NCBI RefSeq assembly: GCF_904063065.1
Contig: NZ_CAJFCL010000008.1
Location: 186,001-250,000, forward strand
DNA length: 64,000 nucleotides
Direction of reading: 5' to 3'
Source of the DNA: Pseudomonas paraversuta
GTDB taxonomy: Bacteria > Pseudomonadota > Gammaproteobacteria > Pseudomonadales > Pseudomonadaceae
The notes below the pieces were generated by a model, which was given only the letters and a program-made list of their open reading frames with translations, had not been told where the DNA came from and ran no database searches. Every line of letters starts with the position of its first letter. Within the stretch, counting starts at the first letter, position 1. Shown here piece by piece: positions 33,510 through 42,960 of the stretch. Position numbers and translations under genes: made by a program.

Positions 33510-35096
33510 ATGCGCCTCGCTGCCGCCCCCTTATTGCTTACCTTTTGCCTGAGTCCGCTGGTTCAGGCGGCCACCTTGAGTGTTTGCACCGAGGCCAGCC
33601 CCGAAGGGTTCGATGTGGTGCAGTACAACTCGCTCACGACCACCAATGCCTCGGCAGACGTGCTGATGAATCGTCTGGTGGATTTTGATGCCCGGGCTGC
33701 CAGGTTGGTGCCGAGTCTGGCGCAAAGCTGGTCAGTGTCCCCTGACGGTCTTGTGTACGACTTCAAATTACGCCCCGGGGTCAAGTTTCACAGCACGCCT
33801 TATTTCACCCCGAGCCGTGAACTGAATGCCGATGACGTGCGCTTCAGCTTCGAGCGCATGCTTGATCCGGACAATCCGTGGCACAAGGTGGCGCAAAGCG
33901 GTTTCCCCCATGCGCAGTCCTTGCAACTGCCGCAGCTGGTGAAAAAGATCGAAACCCCGGACCCGTTGACCGTGCGCTTTACCCTCAGCCATCCGGATTC
34001 AACGTTCCTGCCGGCGCTGAGTATGGGCTTTGCATCGATCTATTCGGCCGAATATGCCGACAAACTGCTCAAGGCCGGAACGCCGGAGCTGATGAACAGC
34101 CAGCCGATCGGTACCGGGCCTTTTGTGTTCTCGCGCTTCCAGAAAGACGCGGTGGTGCGTTACAAGGCCAACCCGGACTATTTCGCGGGCAAGCCGGCCA
34201 TTGACGGGCTGATTTTTGCCATCACCCCGGACGCCAACGTGCGCCTGCAGAAATTGCGCCGCAATGAGTGCCAGATTGCCCTCTCGCCCAAACCGCTGGA
34301 TGTGGATGCCGCCACCAAGGACCCGGCGTTGAGCGTTGCGCAAACCCCGGCCTTCATGACTGCTTTTGTGGCCATCAATAGTCAGCATCCGCCACTGGAC
34401 AAGCCCCAGGTGCGGCAGGCGATCAATCTGGCCTTCGATAAAGACACTTACCTCAAGGCGGTGTTCGAGAACGGTGCACAGACCGCCAATGGCATCTATC
34501 CGGCCACGACCTGGAGCTATGCCAAAGATTTGCCGGGCTATGCCCATGATCCGCAAAAAGCCAAAGAGCTGCTGGCCAGTGCAGGCTTCAAGGACGGCTT
34601 TAAAACCACCATCTGGACCCGGCCGACCGGTAGCGTGCTGAACCCGAACCCAAGCCTTGGGGCGCAGTTGCTGCAGGCGGACTTGGGCAAGGTGGGCATC
34701 AAGGCGGACATCCGGGTGATTGAATGGGGCGAATTGATCCGTCGCGCCAAAGCGGGTGAGCACGACCTGTTGTTCATGGGCTGGGCCGGTGATAACGGCG
34801 ACCCGGACAACTTCCTGACTCCGCAGTTTTCATGCGCCGCGGTGAAGTCCGGGACCAACTTTGCGCGTTATTGCGACAAGACCCTGGACAGCCTGATCAG
34901 TGAGGGCAAAACCCTCACCGACCAGGACAAGCGCAGCGCGCTGTATCAAAAGGCCCAGGCCCTGATTCAGCAGCAGGCGCTGTGGCTGCCGCTGGCACAC
35001 CCAACGGCCTACGCGCTTACCCGTAAAGACGTACAGGGTTATCAGGTGAGTCCGTTCGGGCGTCAGGACTTTTCGACGGTCAGCATCAAGCCCTGA
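33510..35096 (+). CDS. Periplasmic peptide-binding protein of an ABC importer (SBP_bac_5, DppA-like), orphan
   Basis: 528 residues from ATG 33510 with AAAGGA upstream. The signal peptide ends LVQA|ATL. The mature protein starts LSVCTEASPEGFDVVQYNS, a DppA-type opening with the early cysteine. It contains PSLAQSWSVSPDGLVYDFKLR (family 5 motif), GTGPFVF near 205 and WAGDNGDPDNFL near 428. It should bind dipeptides or related ligands. No permease or ATPase genes lie beside it, so it must use a transporter encoded elsewhere. PAO1 has an orphan Dpp binding protein at the same site (PA5317), as I remember. Confidence 0.88.
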   Translation: MRLAAAPLLLTFCLSPLVQAATLSVCTEASPEGFDVVQYNSLTTTNASADVLMNRLVDFDARAARLVPSLAQSWSVSPDGLVYDFKLRPGVKFHSTPYFTPSRELNADDVRFSFERMLDPDNPWHKVAQSGFPHAQSLQLPQLVKKIETPDPLTVRFTLSHPDSTFLPALSMGFASIYSAEYADKLLKAGTPELMNSQPIGTGPFVFSRFQKDAVVRYKANPDYFAGKPAIDGLIFAITPDANVRLQKLRRNECQIALSPKPLDVDAATKDPALSVAQTPAFMTAFVAINSQHPPLDKPQVRQAINLAFDKDTYLKAVFENGAQTANGIYPATTWSYAKDLPGYAHDPQKAKELLASAGFKDGFKTTIWTRPTGSVLNPNPSLGAQLLQADLGKVGIKADIRVIEWGELIRRAKAGEHDLLFMGWAGDNGDPDNFLTPQFSCAAVKSGTNFARYCDKTLDSLISEGKTLTDQDKRSALYQKAQALIQQQALWLPLAHPTAYALTRKDVQGYQVSPFGRQDFSTVSIKP

Positions 35097-35099
35097 GTG

Positions 35100-35774
35100 T
35101 CACATCCAGCCATGTTCGACCATTGAGAGCGGTTCACCGTCGCCAACGATAAAGTGATCCAGAACCCGCACTTCGATCAGGTCCAGCGCATCGCTCAGGC
35201 GCTTGGTCAGGGTACGGTCGGCCTGGCTGGGCTCGGTGACACCCGAGGGGTGGTTGTGGCAAAAAATCACCGCTGCGGCGTTATGTGCGAGGGCGCGCTT
35301 GACCACCTGGCGCGGGTACACGCTGGCACTGTCGATGGAGCCCCTGAACAGCACTTCAAAGGACAGCATCCGGTGTTTGGAGTCCATAAACAGGCAGCCA
35401 AACACTTCGTGGAGTTCGTGACGCAGTAACGACTTGAGATAGTCACGAACGGCCTGCGGGCTCTCTAGCGCCGAGTCCCGGCGCAGGCGCTCGGCCAGGT
35501 GCCGGCGGCTCATCTCCAGTACCGCCTGCAACTGACTGAACTTGGCCGGCCCGAGCCCCAGCTGGCGACAGAACCCGGCGAGGTCGGCTTCGAGCAAGGC
35601 CCTCAGGCTGCCGAATTCAGCGAGTAAATGCCGTGCCAGGTCGACCGCGCTTTTGCCCGAGACCCCGGTGCGCAGGAAGATTGCCAGCAGTTCGGCGTCG
35701 GAAAGACTGGATGCTCCGTGTTCTAAAAGCTTCTCGCGCGGCCGCTCTGCTGCCGGCCAATCCCTGATGCTCAT
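35100..35774 (-). CDS. radC: RadC family JAB-domain protein
   Basis: 224 residues, with GGAGG just before ATG. An N-terminal helix-hairpin-helix region (LGLGPAKFSQLQAVLEMSRR) is followed by the MPN+/JAB metalloprotease-like motif H-x-H-x-S/D in FCHNHPSGVTEPSQAD near 172. The original DNA-repair role of RadC is disputed and its biochemical function remains uncertain. Convergent with the peptide-binding gene with a 3-bp gap and divergent from coaBC. Confidence 0.93.
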   Translation of the reverse strand: MSIRDWPAAERPREKLLEHGASSLSDAELLAIFLRTGVSGKSAVDLARHLLAEFGSLRALLEADLAGFCRQLGLGPAKFSQLQAVLEMSRRHLAERLRRDSALESPQAVRDYLKSLLRHELHEVFGCLFMDSKHRMLSFEVLFRGSIDSASVYPRQVVKRALAHNAAAVIFCHNHPSGVTEPSQADRTLTKRLSDALDLIEVRVLDHFIVGDGEPLSMVEHGWM

Positions 35775-35896
35775 AACACCTCCATGTATGTGGGCGCCGC
35801 TGTTCCCTGGCAGGCGCTGTGTTATCTTAGCCCATCATTTTTGCGTGGCATTTGGCCATTTTCCGCGCAGTCATCATCGAACTAGAAGGCAGGCCT

Positions 35897-37105
35897 ATGC
35901 AGCGGCTGTATCGAAAACGCATTGTTTTGGGCGTCGGCGGCGGCATCGCGGCTTACAAGAGTGCAGAGCTGGTTCGCCGTTTGCTGGATCAAGGCGCCGA
36001 AGTGCGGGTTGTCATGACCCGTGGCGGTAGCGAGTTCATCACTCCGCTGACCATGCAGGCCCTGTCCGGGCACCCGGTTCACCTGGATTTGCTGGACCCG
36101 GCGGCTGAAGCCGCGATGGGCCATATCGAGCTGGCCAAGTGGGCTGACCTGGTACTGATCGCGCCAGCCACGGCTGACCTGATCGCCCGTCTTGCCCAGG
36201 GCCTGGCCAATGATCTGCTGACCACCCTGGTGCTGGCCACTGACGCGACGGTCGCCATTGCGCCGGCGATGAATCAGGCCATGTGGCGTGATCCGGCCAC
36301 CCAGGCCAACACCCGATTGCTTGAAACCCGCGGCCTGCGCGTGTTTGGTCCGGCTTCCGGAAGCCAGGCCTGCGGTGACGTGGGCTTTGGCCGCATGCTT
36401 GAGGCCGATGATCTGGTGCACTGCGCCGCCGAGTGTTTTCAGCGTCAGGTATTGACCGGCAAGCATGTACTGATTACGGCCGGCCCGACCCAGGAAAACA
36501 TCGACCCGGTGCGCTATATCACCAACCACAGCTCCGGAAAAATGGGCTTTGCCCTGGCTGAAGCGGCGGTTGAGGCCGGTGCCCGGGTAACCCTGATTAC
36601 CGGGCCGGTGCACTTGCCGACCCCGGACCGGGTGAGCCGGATCGATGTGGTCAGTGCCCGCGATATGCTCGCGGCCTGTGAAGCGGCGATCCCCTGTGAC
36701 GTGTTTATTGCGTCCGCTGCAGTCGCGGATTACCGCCCGGAAGTCGTTGCCCCGCAGAAACTCAAGAAAGACCCTACCAAGGGTGACGGCCTGTTGCTGC
36801 AGATGGTGCGCAATCCAGACATTCTGGCCACCATCGCTTCGCGCCCTGACCGCCCTTTTAGTGTCGGCTTTGCCGCAGAGACCGAGCACTTGCTCGATTA
36901 CGCCGCGCGCAAGCTCAAAGACAAAAACCTCGACCTGATTGTGGCCAACGATGTGGCTAACCCCAGCATCGGCTTCAACAGCGAAGAAAACGCCTGCAGC
37001 GTGATTGACCGTCAACTGCATGCCACTGTGTTTGCCCAGACCAGCAAGGGCAAAATTGCCCGCCAGCTGATCACTTTTATCGCCGAACGTCTGAACCAGG
37101 TTTAA
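35897..37105 (+). CDS. coaBC: Bifunctional phosphopantothenoylcysteine decarboxylase/synthase
   Basis: 402 residues from ATG 35897. The N-terminal flavoprotein half (CoaC) opens RIVLGVGGGIAAYKSAELVR and carries APAMNQAMW and the substrate-clamp cysteine motif ACGDVGFGRM near 165. The C-terminal CoaB half begins near 190 with GKHVLITAGPTQENIDPVR and has the lysine-rich KLKKDPTKG motif near 297. It catalyses two successive steps of coenzyme A synthesis. dut follows after 5 bp, the classic dfp-dut arrangement. Confidence 0.96.
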   Translation: MQRLYRKRIVLGVGGGIAAYKSAELVRRLLDQGAEVRVVMTRGGSEFITPLTMQALSGHPVHLDLLDPAAEAAMGHIELAKWADLVLIAPATADLIARLAQGLANDLLTTLVLATDATVAIAPAMNQAMWRDPATQANTRLLETRGLRVFGPASGSQACGDVGFGRMLEADDLVHCAAECFQRQVLTGKHVLITAGPTQENIDPVRYITNHSSGKMGFALAEAAVEAGARVTLITGPVHLPTPDRVSRIDVVSARDMLAACEAAIPCDVFIASAAVADYRPEVVAPQKLKKDPTKGDGLLLQMVRNPDILATIASRPDRPFSVGFAAETEHLLDYAARKLKDKNLDLIVANDVANPSIGFNSEENACSVIDRQLHATVFAQTSKGKIARQLITFIAERLNQV

Positions 37106-37110
37106 CTCGT

Positions 37111-37566
37111 ATGCACGCTTTGCAAGCCAAAATCCTCGATCCACGCATTGGTAGCGAATTTCCGCTGCCGCAGTACGCCACGCCCGGCTCCGCCGGTCTT
37201 GATCTGCGCGCCATGCTTAAACAAGACACCGTTCTGGAACCGGGCCAGACCCTGTTGATCCCGACCGGTCTGTCGGTATACATCGGTGATCCGGGCCTGG
37301 CGGCGCTGATCCTGCCGCGCTCCGGCCTGGGTCATAAGCACGGCATCGTGCTGGGTAACCTGGTCGGCCTGATCGACTCCGATTATCAGGGCGAACTGAT
37401 GGTTTCGTGCTGGAACCGTGGTCAAACCGCCTTCAACATCACCATCGGTGAGCGTATTGCTCAGCTGGTGCTGGTGCCGGTGGTGCAGGCGCACTTTGAG
37501 CTGGTCGAAGAATTCGACGAAAGCCAGCGTGGCGCTGGCGGCTTCGGTCATTCCGGCAGCCTCTGA
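37111..37566 (+). CDS. dut: dUTP pyrophosphatase
   Basis: 151 residues, trimeric dUTPase. All five motifs are visible: PGSAGLDLRA, LPRSGLGHKHGIVLGN, GLIDSDYQGEL, GERIAQLVL and the C-terminal RGAGGFGHSG. It removes dUTP and supplies dUMP for dTMP synthesis. Probably co-transcribed with coaBC. An 11-bp perfect hairpin follows 6 bp after the stop. Confidence 0.97.
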   Translation: MHALQAKILDPRIGSEFPLPQYATPGSAGLDLRAMLKQDTVLEPGQTLLIPTGLSVYIGDPGLAALILPRSGLGHKHGIVLGNLVGLIDSDYQGELMVSCWNRGQTAFNITIGERIAQLVLVPVVQAHFELVEEFDESQRGAGGFGHSGSL

Positions 37567-37866
37567 TCGTACTCAGGTCAGGCGCCCTGCCTGACCTGAC
37601 TCGTTAGCGTGGTAATTCAGGATGAAGCTCGCGCCAATGCAGTCACTCTGTTTATTGCCAAAATCGATGGCAGCCTTGTGCCATACGCCCCGTAATGCCA
37701 ACTGGCCTCACGAACTCTCGCGTCAAAACGCCGTCCAAAGCCACAGCTTATGCTCGACCGCTCCCCGTCAACCGGTGAATGCTCGCCGTAGGGCAAGGTC
37801 GACGTTCGTGTGCCTGGCAGTTTCAGTGCACACCCCGAATTCTCAGAAAATGGAGCATCCTTTTTA
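37567..37866. other. 300-bp gap between dut and algC with a strong hairpin
   Basis: An inverted repeat TCAGGTCAGGC / GCCTGACCTGA (37573-37583 and 37589-37599) with a five-base loop lies just after dut. No T-run follows, so it is a weak terminator or mRNA-stabilising hairpin. The rest must contain the algC promoter. In P. aeruginosa this region binds AlgR, but I could not locate a confident site here. Short overlapping frames in the gap have no ribosome-binding site or family resemblance. Confidence 0.6.
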
Positions 37867-39264
37867 ATGAGCAGCCAAGCTTCGGTCGCGCCGCAATTCC
37901 CTGACAGCATCTTCCGCGCCTATGACATTCGCGGTGTGGTGCCTGAAACCTTGACCGCTGAAACTGCCTACTGGATTGGCCGTGCCATTGGCGCCGAAAG
38001 CCTGGCCCAGGGTGAGCCCCATGTATCGGTGGGGCGTGACGGGCGGTTGTCGGGTCCGGAACTGGTGGAGCGTTTGATTCAGGGTGTGGCCGACAGCGGT
38101 TGCCATGTCAGCGATGTAGGCCTGGTACCGACGCCGGCGCTGTATTACGCGGCCAGCGTGCTGAGGGGCAAGTCGGGGGTGATGCTCACGGGCAGCCATA
38201 ACCCGTCCAACTACAACGGCTTCAAGATCGTGATCGCTGGCGACACCCTGGCCAACGAGCAAATACAGGCGCTGCATACCCGCCTCAAGAGCAATGATCT
38301 GACTTGGGGGGAAGGCAGCATCACCCGGGTTGAGATTTTGCCGCGCTACTTCGATGAAATTACCGGGGACATCAAGCTGGCCCGGCGTCTTAAAGTGGTG
38401 GTCGACTGTGGTAACGGTGCGGCAGGCGTGATTGCCCCGCAACTGATCGAAGCCCTGAATTGCGAAGTGATCCCGTTGTTCTGCGAGGTGGACGGTAATT
38501 TCCCCAACCACCACCCGGACCCGGGCAAGCCCGAGAATCTGCTGGACCTGATCGCCAAGGTTAAAGAAACCAATGCCGACCTTGGCCTGGCCTTTGATGG
38601 CGACGGCGACCGTGTCGGTGTCGTGACCAATACCGGCACCATGGTGTTCCCGGATCGCTTGCTGATGCTGTTCGCTCAGGATGTGCTGGTGCGCAACCCG
38701 GCTGCCGAGATCATTTTTGATGTGAAATGCAGCCGTCGTCTGGCGCCCTGGATCGAAGAATGTGGCGGTCGGCCACTTATGTGGAAGACCGGTCATTCGT
38801 TAATCAAAAAGAAGATGAAGGAAACCAGTGCCTTGCTGGCCGGAGAAATGAGCGGGCATATCTTTTTCAAAGAGCGCTGGTTCGGTTTTGATGACGGTAT
38901 TTACAGTGCTGCGCGCCTGCTGGAGATCCTCAGCAAGCGCCAGGCGACAGCCGAAGAGCTGTTTGAGACCTTCCCCAACGATATTTCTACGCCAGAGATC
39001 AATATCGATGTGACGGATGAGAGCAAATTCAGCATCATTGACGCCCTGCACGATGCCCAATGGGGTGAAGCCGCCGAGCTGACCACCATTGATGGTGTTA
39101 GGGTCGACTATCCACACGGCTGGGGCCTGGTTCGCGCCTCCAACACCACTCCGGTGCTGGTGCTGCGATTCGAGGCAGAGACCGAGGCCGAACTGCAACG
39201 TATCAAGGATGTCTTTCACGCCCAATTGAAGCGTGTGGCGCCTGATCTCCAACTACCGTTTTGA
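37867..39264 (+). CDS. algC: Phosphomannomutase/phosphoglucomutase AlgC
   Basis: 465 residues from ATG 37867. The four alpha-D-phosphohexomutase domains are present: FRAYDIRGVVPETL at 16, the active-site serine S110 in MLTGSHNPSNYNGFK, the Mg-binding loop FDGDGDRVGVV near 245, the sugar-binding GEMSGH near 328, and the phosphate-contact RASNTTPVLVLRFE near 425. AlgC makes mannose-1-P and glucose-1-P for alginate, LPS core, Psl/Pel-type polysaccharide and rhamnolipid. Followed by argB after 25 bp. Confidence 0.96.
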   Translation: MSSQASVAPQFPDSIFRAYDIRGVVPETLTAETAYWIGRAIGAESLAQGEPHVSVGRDGRLSGPELVERLIQGVADSGCHVSDVGLVPTPALYYAASVLRGKSGVMLTGSHNPSNYNGFKIVIAGDTLANEQIQALHTRLKSNDLTWGEGSITRVEILPRYFDEITGDIKLARRLKVVVDCGNGAAGVIAPQLIEALNCEVIPLFCEVDGNFPNHHPDPGKPENLLDLIAKVKETNADLGLAFDGDGDRVGVVTNTGTMVFPDRLLMLFAQDVLVRNPAAEIIFDVKCSRRLAPWIEECGGRPLMWKTGHSLIKKKMKETSALLAGEMSGHIFFKERWFGFDDGIYSAARLLEILSKRQATAEELFETFPNDISTPEINIDVTDESKFSIIDALHDAQWGEAAELTTIDGVRVDYPHGWGLVRASNTTPVLVLRFEAETEAELQRIKDVFHAQLKRVAPDLQLPF

Positions 39265-39289
39265 TCGATTTGTTCTACCGGAGCCCTGA

Positions 39290-40195
39290 ATGACCCTCGA
39301 ACGTGATGCCGCCTCCAACGTCGCCAAGGTTTTGTCCGAAGCGCTGCCCTATATTCGCCGTTACGTCGGCAAGACGCTGGTGATCAAGTACGGCGGCAAC
39401 GCTATGGAAAACGATGAGCTGAAAACCGGGTTTGCCCGCGACATCGTGTTGATGAAGGCCGTGGGTATCAATCCGGTCGTGGTCCATGGTGGCGGTCCGC
39501 AAATCGGTGATTTGCTCAAGCGCCTGTCCATCGAGAGCCATTTCATCGACGGTATGCGGGTCACAGACTCGCAAACCATGGATGTGGTTGAAATGGTGCT
39601 CGGCGGCCATGTGAACAAAGAGATCGTCAACCTGATCAACCGCCATGGCGGTAGCGCCATAGGCCTGACCGGTAAAGACGCCACGCTGATCCGGGCCAAG
39701 AAAATGGTGGTTACCCGCCAGACACCGGAAATGACCAGCCCGGAAATCATCGATTTCGGGCATGTGGGCGAAGTGGTCGGGATCAACACTGACCTGCTGA
39801 ACATGCTGACCAAGGGTGATTTCATCCCGGTAATTGCGCCGATTGGCGTGGGTGAAAACGGCGAGTCCTACAACATCAACGCGGATCTGGTGGCGGGTAA
39901 GGTCGCCGAAGCGCTGAAAGCTGAAAAGCTTATGTTGCTGACCAATATCGCGGGCCTGATGGACAAGCAGGGCAAGGTGCTGACCGGGCTGACCACTGCC
40001 CAGGTGGATGACCTGATTGCCGATGGCACCATCTACGGGGGCATGCTGCCCAAGATCCGCTGCGCGCTGGAAGCCGTGCAAGGTGGCGTGACCACTGCAC
40101 ACATCGTCGACGGTCGTGTACCGAACGCGGTGCTGCTGGAAATCTTCACCGATACCGGTGTCGGTACCCTGATTACCAACAGCAAGACGGTTTAA
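39290..40195 (+). CDS. argB: N-acetylglutamate kinase
   Basis: 301 residues, preceded by GGAG. The amino-acid kinase fold shows KYGGNAMEN near 31, VHGGGPQIG near 65, RVTDSQTMDVVEMVLGG near 87 and LTNIAGLMD near 217. It carries out the second, arginine-inhibited step of arginine synthesis. Its N-terminal helix (first 20 residues) is the type that allows hexamer formation and feedback control in Pseudomonas. Confidence 0.97.
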   Translation: MTLERDAASNVAKVLSEALPYIRRYVGKTLVIKYGGNAMENDELKTGFARDIVLMKAVGINPVVVHGGGPQIGDLLKRLSIESHFIDGMRVTDSQTMDVVEMVLGGHVNKEIVNLINRHGGSAIGLTGKDATLIRAKKMVVTRQTPEMTSPEIIDFGHVGEVVGINTDLLNMLTKGDFIPVIAPIGVGENGESYNINADLVAGKVAEALKAEKLMLLTNIAGLMDKQGKVLTGLTTAQVDDLIADGTIYGGMLPKIRCALEAVQGGVTTAHIVDGRVPNAVLLEIFTDTGVGTLITNSKTV

Positions 40196-40205
40196 GCAAA
40201 ACCAG

Positions 40206-40245
40206 AAAAGCCCCGTCCGGCGATTGCCGGGCGGGGCTTTTTTTT
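40206..40245. terminator. Bidirectional intrinsic terminator between argB and pyrE
   Basis: AAAAGCCCCG-TCCGGCGATTGCCGG-GCGGGGCTTTTTTTT: a long GC-rich stem flanked by A and T runs, so it can end argB (plus) and pyrE (minus). Confidence 0.93.
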
Positions 40246-40256
40246 GGCTGTGCGGA

Positions 40257-40898
40257 CTAGATCCCGTACTGCGCCCGATAGGCTTCAACGGCTGGCAGGT
40301 ATTGCTTGAGCGTTTCGTCTTCGGCCAGGTACTGCAGCACCTGGTTCAAGGAAACGATGCTGACCACAGGAATACCAAAGTCACGCTCGACTTCCTGAAT
40401 GGCTGACAACTCGCCATTGCCACGCTCCTGACGGTTCAGGGCAATCAGCACGCCTGCGGCGTTGGCGCCCTGGGCCTGGATGATCTGCATGACTTCACGG
40501 ATGGCGGTGCCGGCGGTGATCACGTCGTCGATGATCAGGATATTGCCTTCGAGCGGCGAGCCGACCAGGCTGCCACCTTCGCCGTGGGCTTTGGCTTCTT
40601 TGCGGTTGAAGCACCATGGCAGGTCGCGGTCATGGTGTTCTGCCAGGGCCACTGCGGTGGTTGCCGCCAGTGGAATGCCTTTGTAGGCCGGGCCAAACAG
40701 GACGTCGAAGGAGATACCGCTGTCAACGATGGCGGCAGCGTAGAAACGCCCCAGTTGAGCCAGTGCGGAGCCGGTGTTGAACAGGCCGGCATTGAAGAAG
40801 TAAGGACTGGTGCGCCCGGACTTCAGGGTGAACTCACCGAAGCGCAAAACGCCGCGATCGATGGCAAAACGGATGAAGTCGCGCTGATACGCTTGCAT
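40257..40898 (-). CDS. pyrE: Orotate phosphoribosyltransferase
   Basis: 213 residues. FTLKSGRTSPYFFNAG near 22 and the PRPP motif NILIIDDVITAGTAIRE near 120-136 are diagnostic. Converts orotate and PRPP to OMP in pyrimidine synthesis. Divergent from crc across 81 bp; in Pseudomonas pyrE is classically paired with crc. Confidence 0.96.
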   Translation of the reverse strand: MQAYQRDFIRFAIDRGVLRFGEFTLKSGRTSPYFFNAGLFNTGSALAQLGRFYAAAIVDSGISFDVLFGPAYKGIPLAATTAVALAEHHDRDLPWCFNRKEAKAHGEGGSLVGSPLEGNILIIDDVITAGTAIREVMQIIQAQGANAAGVLIALNRQERGNGELSAIQEVERDFGIPVVSIVSLNQVLQYLAEDETLKQYLPAVEAYRAQYGI

Positions 40899-40979
40899 GT
40901 AAAGGCCCCAGATGCCACGGATTTAGCTAATTGGTTAGACGGCGTGTATCATACACGCACGTGATTTTTGGGGCCATTT

Positions 40980-41759
40980 ATGCGGATCATCAGTGTGAAC
41001 GTCAATGGTATTCAGACGGCAGTCGAGCGCGGTTTGCTCAGTTGGCTGCAAGCTCAGAATGCCGACGTTATCTGCCTGCAGGACACCCGCGCCTCCGCCT
41101 TTGAACTGGACGATCCAGCCTACCAGCTGGATGGCTACTTTCTTTATGCCTGCGAAGCTGAAGTCCCTGCCCAAGGCGGTGTGGCTTTGTATTCGCGCTT
41201 GCAACCGAAAGCAGTCATCACTGGGCTTGGCTTCGAGACGGCCGATCGCTACGGGCGCTACCTGCAAGCCGATTTCGATAAGGTCAGCATCGCGACCTTG
41301 CTGCTCCCTTCGGGGCAGAACGGCGATGAAGACTTGAATCAAAAATTCAAGCTAATGGACGACTTTGCACGCTATCTGGATAAGCAGCGTCGCAAGCGTC
41401 GTGAGTACATCTACTGCGGCTCGCTGTATGTGGCGCAGCAGAAACTCGACATTAAAAACTGGCGTGACAGCCAGCAATCTCCTGGTTTCCTGGCGCCTGA
41501 GCGGGCCTGGATGGACGAGATTGTCGGCAATATGGGCTATGTCGATGCCCTGCGTGAAGTCAGTCGTGAAGGCGATCAGTACAGCTGGTGGCCGGATAAC
41601 GAACAGGCCGAGATGCTTAATCTGGGCTGGCGTTTCGACTACCAGTTGTTGACACCGGGTCTGCGCCGCTTCGTACGAAGCGCTCGCCTGCCGCGTCAGC
41701 CACGCTTCTCGCAACATGCGCCATTGATCGTGGACTACGACTGGACACTGACTATCTAG
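40980..41759 (+). CDS. crc: Catabolite repression control protein Crc
   Basis: 259 residues from ATG 40980, the exact length known for Crc; four upstream codons are excluded. The fold is exonuclease III/AP endonuclease (MRIISVNVNGIQTAVERGL, VICLQDTRAS, RVARQ-type C-terminus FSQHAPLIVDYDW), but Crc is not a nuclease. It acts with Hfq on A-rich leader sequences to block translation of catabolic genes when preferred carbon sources are present. Catabolic genes in this window (kauB, dad, pauB) are plausible members of its regulon. Confidence 0.96.
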   Translation: MRIISVNVNGIQTAVERGLLSWLQAQNADVICLQDTRASAFELDDPAYQLDGYFLYACEAEVPAQGGVALYSRLQPKAVITGLGFETADRYGRYLQADFDKVSIATLLLPSGQNGDEDLNQKFKLMDDFARYLDKQRRKRREYIYCGSLYVAQQKLDIKNWRDSQQSPGFLAPERAWMDEIVGNMGYVDALREVSREGDQYSWWPDNEQAEMLNLGWRFDYQLLTPGLRRFVRSARLPRQPRFSQHAPLIVDYDWTLTI

Positions 41760-41773
41760 GTGTTTTTTCGAAG

Positions 41774-41811
41774 CCACAAAAAAGCCGACATCGCTGTCGG
41801 CTTTTTTGTGG
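41774..41811. terminator. Bidirectional terminator after crc
   Basis: A perfect 16-bp stem CCACAAAAAAGCCGAC / GTCGGCTTTTTTGTGG with loop ATCGCT serves crc (plus) and the DUF4870 gene (minus). Confidence 0.93.
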
Positions 41812-41819
41812 GTGCTGGT

Positions 41820-42188
41820 TTACTTGATCGGGCGCCAGGTGAAGGGGTAGCGGTATACCACTCCGTCATTGGCCTTGACGCCGGCAATCACCACCAGCAC
41901 CACTGCGCCGATCAGGACCAGGCCGAGCAGGGCGAAACCGATCAGAACAAACATCAGCACGTAGCAAATGGCCGAAGCAATCGCCACGGTGATCTGAAAG
42001 TTCAGGGCTTCCTTGCCCTGGTCATCGATGAACGGATCGCTTTCACGCTTTACCTGCCACAGGATCAGCGGGCCGATCAGGCTGCCAAACGGAAACCACA
42101 TCCCGAGGAACGCTGAAAAGTGACAAAACATGGCCCATTTACGAGCATCGCGGCTCGGCTCGGGTTTTGAAAGGTCCAGCTCGCTCAT
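41820..42188 (-). CDS. DUF4870 (Tic20-like) membrane protein
   Basis: 122 residues with GGAGA before ATG. A short polar N-terminus, then three hydrophobic segments (WAMFCHFSAFLGMWFPFG, LIGPLILW and a long C-terminal hydrophobic stretch 65-105) and the conserved DDQGKEALNFQ motif near 54. This is the DUF4870 family, small membrane proteins of unknown function. It is co-directional with rph (50 bp apart) and may share its transcript. Confidence 0.83.
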   Translation of the reverse strand: MSELDLSKPEPSRDARKWAMFCHFSAFLGMWFPFGSLIGPLILWQVKRESDPFIDDQGKEALNFQITVAIASAICYVLMFVLIGFALLGLVLIGAVVLVVIAGVKANDGVVYRYPFTWRPIK

Positions 42189-42237
42189 GGCGTTCTCCAG
42201 ATGGTTACAGACGGCTTCGGCATACAGCTCGGCGATG

Positions 42238-42960
42238 TTAGTCGGCCAGTGCAGCTTGTTGCAGGGCGAAAATTTCGGTCATGCCCTTTTGCGCCAGTGC
42301 CAGCATGGCGTTCAGCTCTTCAGGCTGGAATGGCGCGCCTTCGGCAGTGCCCTGAACTTCGATGAAGCCACCGGTGCTGGTCATTACGACGTTCAGGTCG
42401 GTTTCGGCTGCCGAATCTTCAGGATAGTCGAGGTCGAGCACTGGCTCGCCCTGATACATGCCCACCGAGACCGCTGCAATCATCTGCTTGAGAGGGTCGC
42501 CGCCCTTGAGGCCGCCGCGTTTCTTGATCAGCTTCAAAGCGTCGACCAGGGCAACCATGGCGCCGGTGATCGAGGCCGTGCGAGTGCCGCCGTCGGCCTG
42601 GATCACGTCGCAGTCGACGTACAGGGTGATGTCGCCCAGCTTGGACATGTCCAGTGCGGCGCGTAGCGAGCGGCCGATCAGGCGCTGGATTTCCAGGGTG
42701 CGTCCGCCTTGCTTGCCGCGGCTGGCTTCACGCTGGTTGCGGTCGCCGGTGGCGCGGGGCAGCATGCCGTATTCGGCAGTCAGCCAGCCCTGGCCCTGGC
42801 CTTTAAGGAAGCGTGGCACGCCGTTTTCGACGCTGACGGTGCAGATGACTTTGGTGTCACCGAACTCGACCAGTACAGAACCCTCTGCGTGTTTGGTGTA
42901 GTTGCGGGTGATGCGGATCGGACGGAGCTGATCGGCAACGCGACCACTTGGACGTTTCAT
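42238..42960 (-). CDS. rph: Ribonuclease PH
   Basis: 240 residues. KRPSGRVADQLRPIRITRNYTKHAEGSVL opens the family; EIQRLIGRSLRAALD and DCDVIQADGGTRTASITGA carry the phosphate- and RNA-binding residues. It trims tRNA 3' ends phosphorolytically. Divergent from the yicC gene, with 222 bp between their start codons containing both promoters. Confidence 0.97.
   Translation of the reverse strand: MKRPSGRVADQLRPIRITRNYTKHAEGSVLVEFGDTKVICTVSVENGVPRFLKGQGQGWLTAEYGMLPRATGDRNQREASRGKQGGRTLEIQRLIGRSLRAALDMSKLGDITLYVDCDVIQADGGTRTASITGAMVALVDALKLIKKRGGLKGGDPLKQMIAAVSVGMYQGEPVLDLDYPEDSAAETDLNVVMTSTGGFIEVQGTAEGAPFQPEELNAMLALAQKGMTEIFALQQAALAD

Noticed and set aside
37617..37910. Short open frames on both strands in the dut-algC gap
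   Set aside because: No convincing start signal or recognisable product; the region must hold the algC promoter.
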